Source: Nematostella vectensis (lineage: Eukaryota > Cnidaria > Anthozoa > Actiniaria > Edwardsiidae). From it: a stretch of 64,000 nucleotides of DNA. The stretch covers positions 4,213,681 to 4,277,680 of the forward strand of contig NC_064040.1 in NCBI RefSeq assembly GCF_932526225.1. The letters run 5' to 3'. Under the pieces are notes generated by a model that was not told the DNA's origin, searched no databases, and saw only the letters and a program-made list of their open reading frames with translations. A program made the translations under genes and the position numbers. Shown here one piece after another: positions 1 to 12,100 of this stretch; within the stretch, counting starts at the first letter, position 1, and the number at the start of each line of letters is the position of its first letter.

Positions 1-895
1 GATATATGCTGGAGATACCTATAACATGGATATGATATATGCTGGAGATGCCTATAACATGAATATACGTTTTATGCTGGAGATGCCTATAACATGAATA
101 TGATATATGCTGGAGATGCCTATAACATGAATATGATATATGCTGGAGATGCCTATAACATGGATATGATATATGCTGGGGATACCTATAACATGGATAT
201 GATATTATGCTGGAGATGCCTATAACATGGATATGATATATGCTGGAGATGCCTATAACATGAATATACGTTTTATGCTGGAGATGCCTATAACATGAAT
301 ATGATATATGCTGGAGATGCCTATAACATGAATATGATATATGCTGGAGATGCCTATAACATGGATATGATATTATGCTGGAGATGCCTATAACATGGAT
401 ATGATATATGCTGGGGATACCTATAACATGGATATGTTATATGCTGGAGATGCCTATAACATGGATATGATATATGCTGGAGATGCCTATAACATGGATA
501 TGATATATGCTGGGGATACCTATAACATGGATATGATATATGCTGGAGATGCCTATAACATGGATATGATATATGCTGGAGATGCCTATAACATGGATAT
601 AAGTCATATGCTAGAGATGCCTACAACATGGATATGATATAAGCTAGAGATGCCTATAACATGAATATGTTATATGCTGGAGATGCCTATAACATGAATA
701 TATGTTTTATGCTGGAGATGCCTATAACATGGATATGATATATGCTGGAGATGCCTATAACATGAATATGATATATGCTGGAGATGCCTAAAAACTGAAT
801 ATTCATGCTGGAAATGCCTATAACCGCATGAATAATAAATATGTTATAAGCTAGAGATGCCTTTCAAATATGATATAATGGTGGAGATGCCTACA
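1..895. repeat. 33-bp minisatellite in DHX57-like intron
   Basis: About 26 copies of a 33-bp unit (core TGCTGGAGATGCCTATAACA) with small variants such as ATGGATATG/ATGAATATG and a few units of altered length. The array decays after about 780 into diverged copies and ends near 895. Because the unit is a multiple of three it gives a short open frame of an 11-residue repeat at 395-637, which is a by-product. The array lies in an intron of the minus-strand DHX57-like gene, left of the donor at 1069, and it continues beyond the window edge. Confidence 0.95.
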
Positions 896-1069
896 GTATT
901 ACATAAATAAGTACTTTATAATAAATTCCTCTTTTAAGAAGGGTGCTGAAAATGCATTTGATTTATAAGTGTTATCTCTTAGCTGATCGGCTTATAGCAG
1001 TATGGGATTATAAGAGTGGGATCCACATTCCAAGAATACAAAGAGCCAAGTTACATTGATTATCATTAC

Positions 1070-2722
1070 CTTTTGTTTTGCAAATTGAAGTTTCAACTTT
1101 CTGTTCAAGGTTTCCTTCTCATCAACGCTGATGTCCTTCTTTTGCCTTCTTTCCTTTGGTGTCATGTCAACCCTATTATCATCTCCACCACCTTCAGCAT
1201 CCTGCAAGCCTGGCTGTGCCACCCACAGGGGCCTCACACTCTCCTCAGACCTGCTGTATTCTGATGGAGGTCGCTCAATGTACTTCATCAGCTCATCTTT
1301 ATCCTCAAGTAAACTAATAAGTGAGAATAACACAGGGAGCCCAGATTTGGTGAGCTCCATAGCCTCATTGCTGAGCCGAAGAGTAATATTAAGCGATACA
1401 TGTGGGGGGACAAACTCGTGTGTTGTATAAAGGGTTATTATTGGTGGTTCAAATGGGTAAATACTTCCCTCAGGGAAGCGCACCTCAAGATTGAAAATCA
1501 TGGCTTTGATGTCTGTTTGTAAATGTCTGTCATCTTTCTCTTCTTCAACTTCCTCAACAGCATGGCTCTTTTTGCAAAGGTATCCATACCTGCAATTTCC
1601 TTTTAAATAAAATCTACAGATGTTTTTATTTGGAGTAGGTTTTTTCTCCTTCTCTGTTCTTGGGTTCTTTTTAGGCTTTGGTGTGTACAACTCTTCGATA
1701 AATGACATTGACAATTTTATAATCCACAATCTATCAGGTATTGCCTCGGTGAACGTGTCTTCGTAGATTGACTGGATAGCAACCAGTTCCTCCCCTCTTT
1801 GGAATTTTGCTTCTTCATACAGCTCAGGAGTGAACTCAGGGTTGACTTTTCCAATATTTTCCAATTTACATGCACCTACCAAAAGTGCCTCTAATGCAGC
1901 CCCAACATCATCATCATATTTCTTCAGTGCGTCAATACATCTCTGTTTCTCAAAGCCGGATTGTAGAAGCTTTCTTAGTGCATACGGGTTGCCATCTGTA
2001 AAATTCTCATCAGTCTTAGCACCATCAAACCCAGCAAATGTCAGCACATCCTGGATTTGCAGTCTCTGGTCGCCAATACTGCCCCAGTATTCCTCATCTC
2101 TCTCTAGCTCGTCAAAGTCTATGTCATCTAGTGCATCTGATACAGGTTCTATCTGTAGGTCTTTCAGCATATCGTGTATCATATCCTGGTTTTGTTCCGT
2201 CATGTGTAAATTCTGTACAGGTGCTTGAGATCGCTGTCTTCCCCCTTTTGCATAGATAGCTTTCTTTGGCATCTCATCAATAACATTAAAATCTAAACCG
2301 GCATTTATAGGTTCACTGCTGGATGGACCTTGTAATGATTCTAATTGCCGGATAATATTCACTTGTTCTCCTTTTCTGTCTCTACTATCTGGTCTTATTG
2401 GCGCTTTAATACCATCTTTACCACCAAATCTACTAGCTCCAACGCTCCGGTTAGCTTTCGTTTCTACCCTAGCACCACTTTTAGTGTCTCCGCTACTCCG
2501 TTTCCCTTTGCCCTGGTTTGCGCTCCCAGTGTTTTTCGCTCGATCTCTCCCATTTTTAGTCCCCGTTTGTGGTTTGTCGCTGTTTCCCGTTGCCTGGTTC
2601 CCTTTGACTCGTGGTTTCACGCTACTGTCCGTAGGATCTGTGTTATCTGGCTTCTCGTTTGGTTTGTTAAACTTTCCGCCGCCCCTGTTTGGTCGGTAGT
2701 TTGACCGTGGCGCTTTGCTCAT
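1070..2722 (-). CDS. DHX57: DHX57-like DEAH helicase, N-terminal exon (partial gene)
   Basis: This single exon encodes the first 551 residues and ends in phase 0 at a donor GTAATG (intron starts at 1069). Residues 1-120 are basic and low-complexity. A segment around 170-190 (NLHMTEQNQDMIHDMLKDLQ) matches the DHX57 N-terminus. A UBA-like segment lies at about 243-281. An RWD domain runs from about 307 to 480 and is interrupted by a CCCH zinc finger at 369-387 (C-x7-C-x5-C-x3-H). This domain order is that of DHX57, a putative ATP-dependent RNA helicase. The DEAH helicase core, HA2 and OB regions must lie in exons left of the window. The ATG at 2722 follows an AT-rich leader and is the first in frame. 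The gene is divergent from spastin. Identification is from recognised sequence similarity; the function of DHX57 itself is poorly defined. Confidence 0.9.
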
Positions 2723-3136
2723 CTTGTTTTATCAACAAAATTCCCAGATCTCATGGAAAATTTCTAAGCCGTATTTAAAATTCTAGGAATTGTTAGAAAA
2801 TTCGCGCCCACTAAAACCATTCTAAAGCAGTCCTATAAACAGCAGGACAAAAAGCAATTCAAATACAAGGCGATAGTCTCAATAACATTTTAAATTAAAA
2901 CCTTTTTCTATTTTTTAACATTTTGCGGCGAAATTTGTGTTACGGGTAACGGAGTGTGTTACTATCATGAGTCTGCGCAGTGAAATGATATTGGTTACTA
3001 TTTGCACCATATATGTAGTAACTAGCCGTATTGAGTCAACCGCTGACACCTCCAGAAATAGAAACTGACAGAAACCCAAATCACTGAAATTTCCTGCAAA
3101 AATACCCACCAAAAATACCCATAAGATTTATTGTCC
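2723..3136. promoter_or_regulatory. Divergent promoter region, DHX57-like / spastin
   Basis: The two start codons (2722 minus, 3137 plus) are 414 bp apart and face away from each other. The segment carries no open frame matching a known protein. It must therefore hold both promoters and both 5' leaders. No TATA box was convincingly placed. Confidence 0.6.
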
Positions 3137-6100
3137 ATGCCGAATAATGATATCCTAAGGCCTTTAGCTATACCCGCTAAGTATGTGGGTAGTTTTCTAG
3201 TGTTTCTATATAATGGATTGTATTTTGTATTCGTTGTAAACTTATGGTCGAGACTTTTTGGAAAAGCAACCAAAACCCAAGTTCCACCGTTACCGAAAAT
3301 AAGGAAGCTAGGAAAAGATATGGCGTCTCGTGCTCCACCGAGGAGGGGCCAGAGTAGCGAGGACAACGAGGATGGGCTACCGGCGGAGATATTTAACGTG
3401 CGACGACATCACAAGCAAGCTTATGCGTACATAGCAAGAGCCCTTGAAGTGGACGAGGGCCAGGGTGAGGGCTTTGTAACGACATTCACTTTTTTTTCAC
3501 ACCAGCCATGCCTCTGTATCTATTAAGTCAATACTTTGACAGTCGATCTGAGTCTAGCTTTAAGAGAATTGTTTATGTGTATTCATGCTTTTTCAGCTTA
3601 TATTTGATACTTATGAATTTTAATATAGTAACAAATACAATAAACTTAAGTAATGTATAATTCAATTACCTTTTTTAATGTATGAAAACAGGACCTCTGG
3701 CTTAACTGCCTTTTACGAGAAGACAATGTATGCACAATCCCAAATGTAAAGAACCAGGTCTGTACACCATAAATCCCAAGTTTATCTGACCTTGGTTCAA
3801 ACCTGGTTCTCTTGCTTGGGAGATGTAGCCTGTTCCATTGAGCTATTGCACCACGAATATAACATTATCTGTCATACCATTCTTCAACCTTTGGTATTCA
3901 AGAATGTAATGAATAATATTTATTATTATTTTGATTTTGTCTTTGCTAGCCATGATTTACATATCAAGAAGCTCCCATGGCAAAGTCCACCCTCCATCCA
4001 CCCCTAGGTCCTCTTCAGACCACTCCCAGGGGTAGATAGAGGGGATTGAACTGGTGTCTACTGAGTATAATGTATGTAATTTTTCTCTAACTAAAAGGCT
4101 CCCTGGAAACAAAAAAGCGTGCAGTGGAATTTTACAATAGAGGCATAGAAGAGATGGAGGCGGGGCTACTCATACCATGTATTGATGAAGGTACAGTATT
4201 GGAACAAGTTCAGGCCCATAGGCTGGGGCTACTCATACCATGTATTGATGAAGGTACAGTATTGGAACAAGTTCAGGCACATAGGCTGGGGCTACTCATA
4301 CCATGTATTGATGAAGGTACAGTATTGGAACAAGTTCAGGCCCATAGGCTGGGGCTACTCATACCATGTATTGATGAAGGTACAGTATTGGAACAAGTTC
4401 AGGTCCATAGGCTGGGGCTACTCATACCATGTATTGATGAAGGTACAGTATTGGGACAAGTTCAGGCCCATAGGCTGGGGCTACTCATACCATGTATTGA
4501 TGAAGGTACAGTATTGGAACAAGTTCAGGTCCATAGGCTGGGGCTACTCATACCATGTATTGATGAAGGTACAGTATTGGAACAAGTTCAGGCCCATAGG
4601 CTGGGGCTACTCATACCATGTATTGATGAAGGTACAGTATTGGAACAAGTTCAGGCCCATAGGCTGGGGCTACTCATACCATGTATTGATGAAGGTACAG
4701 TATTGGAACAAGTTCAGGCCCATAGGCTGGGGCTACTCATACCATGTATTGATGAAGGTACAGTATTGGAACAAGTTTAGGCCCATAGGCATTATAAATA
4801 AAACATTATCAAAAAGTTTGCAATTTCGCAGTTTTTTTGACAGTTATTTCGCACGGTATTTTTTTTGTCTACGATTTTTTAAATTTTTCACTGGACTTGG
4901 GGTTTTCAAGCCCCACACCCACCCCCGCTATCCAGCATTTCTCTCTCTCTCTCTATGAGTAAAATGCGACTTAGATCATGACAGGTTTTTGTTTTGTACT
5001 TTATGTATTTTTTATTTGAAAGAATCGAAACGGTTAAACGGGTGGAGTCTAGAAAAAGAGTTCAAAGGCGGTAGCATAACCAAATGGAATAGAATAGGAG
5101 ACATCTGTATGAAATGCACAACCCGGGATGCATGGGATCTCAGTTTCGCTCGTGCAAATTTGTCACATGTGAAACAAACAAGGCAGCTCATCGATTACCA
5201 TGTGTGACGCTGGCGTGGGCTTCATTTGAAGCGCATTCATATCCTCAACTTTCGATTCTAGTTTCTCATAAACGCAGGTTGGACATGCAACTGCATTAAG
5301 CAAGTACTTTCGGTAAGACCTATTCTAGCCATAGCGTCGGGTAATAGTTTAGAAGAGGCGCAGCTTGGGCTCAAATGTTGAAAAGGAATAAATTCTTTAG
5401 TTTTCAAATTATCTTAATATAAATACTCTCGAATTGACCATCTCGAATTTATTCTTGTGCAACACTGGTCCTCTTGCCCCTCTCACACAAGTTGCCTTAG
5501 GGTGTGGACTTAGCAGTAGCAGTAGCAAGCTGCAATCTGATTTCTACAGGGGGCCAGGTATTGTACTTACTGACTGAATTCTCAGGCCATTTTGGAACTT
5601 ATTGTTTCATTTTACAGTTTCAAAGTCAATTTGTAACGGGCGCTTTGTCGTTTTCAGTCTTCAACAAGCTTGAATTTAACACAGGCAAACCAATCGATGT
5701 TTTGTACGCTGGATCTTGTGTGAAGCAATCAAGGGAAGCTCAACTAAAGAGTTTAGATCAAATTCGTATTCAAATGAATACCAATCTTTGCTGTTTCTTT
5801 TTAAATTTGGATTTGATGCTTTTGGTCTGTATTTTGCACAGCGTCTATTTTTATTTACTATGAAATCTCTGAAATGGCTTTCAAATAGCACGAATTATAC
5901 AATACACAAGCTATTGAATGTAAATTTTAATTCCTGTCTTGTTGGGTAACTAAAAAAGCAACCAAATGGGTCAACAATAAAGCAGAACAATCTAAAACGC
6001 TAACCTTTGACCTTGATGTACACTCTATAGATGTTGATGTGAGCAAATAAGGAAATGTTTCAATCAAACATGCGTTTACTTGACCTTTTTATCAAAATAA

Positions 6101-9100
6101 ATAATAACAATAAATGGGGGTAGTTTGGGGGATCTTGAAATTCCAGGGGGTGGGGGGCAGTTTTGACCCTCTAGATTGGAAATTCCGGGGATGGGGGGTA
6201 AAAAAAATCACTCCATGGAGAGGGTATGGATCTTTATTGGAATTACACATTGACCCAAACTTTTTCCAACATATTAGGGCTTAAGATTGAAGCTTGCAAG
6301 TCATATTCAATGTTTTGAGGTTCCAAGCATACAACAATAATAAGATAATTATTATACAGCTATTTGCCAAGATTTTTCATTTAAAAGTGTTGTGATGACC
6401 AATGAGAGTGTGCGTTATAATAATCTGTTTTCATTTTGCTGTAGGTGAGGAGTGGGATAAGGCACGCAGGCTACAAGAAAAGATGGAAGCTAATCTTGAG
6501 AATACTCGGGAGAGAATGGATGAACTAGGTTGGTATATACTTTGAGTACACCTTCATTTTACTAATGCAGCATGCACTTTGCTGCCACCATACCAGCCAT
6601 GGAATGTAACTTAGGATCAACAGTGATAATTTTTTTTATTATCGTAGTTGCATTACTAGTGTCTGCGGGCATGATGGATGACCAGCCACTTCTCTCTGCT
6701 AGAAAAACGTCTTCTGAGCCATCACAAGCATGGGATGTCTCCAAACCCACTGGGCCTTCTTATAAGCAGTCAAAATCTTACAAAAACTCAACTACAGTCA
6801 CAACAAAGAGATCACAAGCCTCACCATCTTCCTCGTCCTCATCTTCCTCAGTCAACAGTACAGCGGGGTCTTCAAGAACAAAGCCTGCAAAACCTGCACC
6901 AATGGCTGCACCTCGGCGATACAACCCACAGGTAAGGAGAAAAAATTCTACAAAGCCTGCAATGATGGTGCCACCTAGGCAATACAACTCAAACAATACA
7001 AAGATGATTATAGAATGTTTTACAATTAATCTGAAACAATATTTTGATTGATTAAACAAAGTTGATAAACCATCCCTTTATTATTTTTTTACAATTAAAA
7101 TACAGTATTTATTTCCTAAGAAATCATTTGCCTAATCTCCTGACACCCCTAGGCCAATCGCCCTCCAAGATCTGTTGCTCACAAGCGCTCGGACAAGGCC
7201 AAACAAAGCTGTGTGGATGAACAGAAAAAGAAGATATCACACCTCAAGGGAATAGACCCCAAGTTAGCAAATATTATCATGGATGAAATCTTAGAAAGGT
7301 GAATATCATTTATTAATGGAAAGTCCTACCCAGGGACTGTTCTGTGGATTTTGAGCAAAAATCAGATACAAAAAAGGTCCCCTAACGTTTCTATGGTCAT
7401 AAACCCCAGGTGTAAACATTCATTCTAATATTCTTTCTTTTTTGACAACTTTAAAGTGTACACCAGTTAGTAATTTACATAAGTAGCACTTTAGTAAAGT
7501 GTCTACTGTTCATGCCCCATTTGTTTCAAAAGTTCTAACTTTGGCCTTTTTTCAGTGGTCCAGCAGTTCATTTTAGTGATATTGGTAAGTGTGTGTTTTT
7601 GTTTGTGTACATAGAACTCTACCTTTGGGAATTAACCATTGAAGTATTGATTGTTTACAGCTGGTGTCGACAATGCCAAGAAAGCTCTTCAGGAGATTGT
7701 TATTCTACCCTCTTTAAGGCCTGAGGTAAAGCAAACATCTACCATATTGTAACTGCTTTATGTACTATCAAAAGCAACACTTTATCTATATGGTGGTCTG
7801 GACATAGACTATGCCTTACAAAAACACCCTGTATTTTGCAGTGAGATTTTTTAGATTAAATTAAAGAACAAATAAAAAGTAGAAATTAAGTGCATCAGCC
7901 AAAATAATTTTAAGTTCTAGTAAGAGCTGAATTTAATTGCTATTATTATTTGGAAAATATAAATAATTACCAATAACAAACTCCCCTCATGTTGTGTTTG
8001 CCAATTTGCAGCTTTTTACTGGGCTACGTGCACCAGCGAGAGGACTTCTACTATTTGGCCCTCCTGGAAATGGGAAAACCATGCTGGTAAAACATGTTTT
8101 GTGTGAATTGGGCTCTCAGTATTTCCCCCTGTTAAACTAGTTTGTCTTCACTTTTCAACCAACAGGCTAAAGCTGTCGCTAGCGAAGCAAATGCAACGTT
8201 TTTTAACATCAGTGCTTCTATTCTCACATCTAAATGGGTAAGCTTGAAAATTTAACTTTAAGGGGATCGGCAGATTTCAGAAAAAAAGATTGGCGGATTT
8301 GAATACCCACAGTACACTAAGAAATTATCTGCATATTATTAACTTCCGTAGCAATTTATCCTGAAGCTAATTTTCACCTTTAGTAATGACGTTTAAAATG
8401 GATTTTATGAATTTGGTACTGGAATGTATGGTCAATGTTCTGGATTTGTGTGTTCCTAGGTTGGAGAAGGAGAGAAATTAGTCCGTGCATTATTCGCAGT
8501 TGCAAGAGAACTGCAACCTAGTATTATATTTATTGGTAAGAATAGATAGAATCATAGCAAAGTTTGTGTTTTAAAGCCAAACACTTTCTTATGACATGCA
8601 ATGCATGATAGATGATCGATAGATCATCAACAACACTAACAATATATACATGAATTATGTTGTTGGGGATGTTGAAAAAGAATTCAACTTGTATACTCTT
8701 ACACGATCTTGCTGTATGTGTTATAAGGAAGCAAGCTGTACATTCTCTGGCATCCCTGTTGTTTTAAAAACTAAGTACCTAAATACAAATTTGTGATTTA
8801 TATCAACAATAGAATACTCACTACTTCACTTTTCACAATAGATGAAGTAGACTCCCTTCTGACTGAGAGAAGAGAAGGAGAGCATGAACACAGCCGACGA
8901 CTCAAGACTGAGTTCCTTGTTTCATTTGATGGGGTATGTTAAACTCATTGAACAGTGTGTTAATCGCTATTAACTCTATGTTAAACTCATCGAACTGTAA
9001 CATTTATTGTTAAATTCATTGAATTGTATTACACCCATTGAGCTGTATGATAAAGCCATTCAAATGTACATCTGAATCACTAATAACTGAAAACAAAAAT

Positions 9101-12100
9101 TATTGTCTTTTGAATGTTATTAATATAAGGCAACAATGAAATGATAATTGGATTTTTTAGCTGAATGTTTTTCTGACTTTCCAGGTTGTTGGGGACCCAG
9201 AGGAACGTATTCTTGTGATGGGCGCCACTAATAGGCCGCAGGAGCTTGATGACGCCGCCCTACGGTATGGTCGCCATGGTTACTGTATCTTTATCATGGT
9301 TATAACATGGTTGGCATGGTTACTGTATTGTAGCCCATGGTTACTGTATGAAAGCCATGTTTAAGGCATGGTTACTCCATAGGAGAAACACTCCTGAAAT
9401 AATTAGTAAGATTATTTGTAATTAGGATTGTTTGCAAACTTTGGTCTACTACAATCCAACGCAATTGATTTTCTTTCAGACGTATGGTGAAAAGAATTCA
9501 CATCCCACTCCCAGATAAGGAGGTAAGCTGATGATCGAACACTATTCTTGAGATAATATTGTGCTTCAAGTAACATGTATTTTTCTATTGCATCGCTAGA
9601 CAAGGAAAGTACTTCTCACCAAATTGCTGGCAAAGCACCATAACCCACTCAGCGGAGCGGAACTAGACCGCCTTGCAAGGTAAGATAGCAGAACTAGACC
9701 GTCTGGCAAGGTAAGACAGCAGAACTAGACCGCCTGGCAAGGTAAGACAGCAGAAGTAGACCATCTGGCAAGGTAAGACAGCAGAAACCGTCTGGCAAGG
9801 TAAGACAGCAGAACTAGACCGTCTGGCAAGGTAAGACAGCAGAACTAGACCGCCTGGCAAGGTAAGACAGCAGAACTAGACCGTCTGGCAAGGTAAGACA
9901 GCAGAACTAGACCGCCTGGCAAGGTAAGATAGCAGAACTAGACCGTCTGACATGGTAAGATAGCAGAACTAGACCGCCTGGCAAGGTAAGACAGCAGAAC
10001 TAGACCGTCTGGCAAGGTAAGACAGCAGAACTAGACCGTCTGACAAGGTAAGACAGCAGAACTAGACCGTCTGGCAAGGTAAGACAGCAGAACTAGACCG
10101 TCTGGCAAGGTAAGACAGCAGAACTAGACCGTCTGGCAAGGTAAGACAGCAGAACTAGACCGTCTGGCAAGGTAAGACAGCAGAACTAGACCGTCTGGCA
10201 AGGTAAGACAGCAGAACTAGACCGTCTGGTAAGGTAAGACAGCAGAACTAGACCGTCTGACAAGGTAAGACAGTAGAACTAGACCGTCTGGCAAGGAAAG
10301 ACAGCAGAACTAGACCGTCTGACATGGTAAGACAGCAGAACTAGACCGTCTGGCAAGGTAAGACATCAGAACTAGACCGTCTGGCAAGGTAAGACATCAG
10401 AACTAGACCGTCTGGCAAGGTAAGACAGCAGAACTAGACCGTCTGGCAAGGTAAGACAGCAGAACTAGACCGTCTGGCAAGGTAAGACAGCAGAACTAGA
10501 CCGTCTGGCAAGGCAAGACAGTAGAACTAGACCGTCTGGTAAGGTAAGACAGCAGAACTAGACCGTCTGACATGGTAAGACAGTAGAACTAGACCGTCTG
10601 GCAAGGTAAGACAGCAGAACTAGACCGTCTGGCAAGGTAAGACAACAGAACTAGACCGTCTGGTAAGGTAAGACAGCAGAACTAGACCGTCTGACAAGGT
10701 AAGACAGTAGAACTAGACCGTCTGACAAGGTAAGACAGTAGAACTAGACCGTCTGACATGGTAAGACAGCAGAACTAGACCGTCTGACATGGTAAGACAT
10801 CAGAACTAGACCGTCTGGCAAGGTAAGACATCAGAACTAGACCGTCTGGCAAGGTAAGACATCAGAACTAGACCGTCTGGCAAGGTAAGACAGCAGAACT
10901 AGACCGTCTGGCAAGGTAAGACAGCAGAACTAGACCGTCTGGCAAGGCAAGACAGTAGAACTAGACCGTCTGGTAAGGTAAGACAGCAGAACTAGACCGT
11001 CTGACATGGTAAGACAGTAGAACTAGACCGTCTGGCAAGGTAAGACAGCAGAACTAGACCGTTTGACAAGGTAAGACAGCAGAACTAGACCGTCTGGTAA
11101 GGTAAGACAGCAGAACTAGACCGTCTGGCAAGGTAAGACAGCAGAACTAGACCGTCTGGCAAGGTAAGACAGCAGAACTAGACCGTCTGACAAGGTAAGA
11201 CAGAAGAACTAGACCGTCTGGCAAGGTAAGACAGCAGAACTAGACCGTCTGGCAAGGTAAGACAGCAGAACTAGACCGTCTGACAAGGTAAGACAGCAGA
11301 ACTAGACCGTCTGGCAAGGTAAGACAGCAGAACTAGACCGCCTGGCAAGGTAAGACATCAGAACTAGACCGTCTGGCAAGGTAAGACATCAGAACTAGAC
11401 CGTCTGGCAAGGTAAGACATCAGAACTAGACCGTCTGGCAAGGTAAGACAGCAGAACTAGACCGTCTGGCAAGGTAAGACAGCAGAACTAGACCGTCTGG
11501 CAGGGTAAGACAGCAGAACTAGACCGTCTGGCAGTAGAACTAGACCGTCTGGCAAGGTAAGACAGCAGAACTAGACCGTCTGGCAAGGTAAGACAGCAGA
11601 ACTAGACCGTCTGGCAAGGTAAGACAGCAGAACTAGACCGTCTGACAAGGTAAGACAGCAGAACTAGACCGTCTGGCAAGGTAAGACAGCAGAACTAGAC
11701 CGTCTGGCAAGGTAAGACAGCAGAACTAGACCGTCTGACAAGGTAAGACAGCAGAACTAGACCGTCTGGCAAGGTAAGACAGCAGAACTAGACCGCCTGG
11801 CAAGGTAAGACATCAGAACTAGACCGTCTGGCAAGGTAAGACATCAGAACTAGACCGTCTGGCAAGGTAAGACAGCAGAACTAGACCGTCTGGCAAGGTA
11901 AGACAGCAGAACTAGACCGTCTGGCAAGGTAAGACAGCAGAACTAGACCGTCTGGCAAGGTAAGACAGCAGAACTAGACCGTCTGGTAAGGTAAGACAGC
12001 AGAACTAGACCGTCTGACATGGTAAGACAGTAGAACTAGACCGTCTGGCAAGGTAAGACAGCAGAACTAGACCGTTTGACAAGGTAAGATAGCAGAACTA

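Noticed and set aside
395..637. Open frame of an 11-residue repeat in the 33-bp array
   Set aside because: By-product of a repeat length divisible by three. It lies in an intron, on the opposite strand to the host gene, and is broken by length variants on both sides.
4182..4958. 258-codon second reading frame of the 63-bp array
   Set aside because: Same periodic DNA read in another frame. The spastin frame is the one that joins exons in phase.
5504..5949. Open frames in spastin intron 2
   Set aside because: AT-rich intron sequence with hydrophobic chance translations and no family match.
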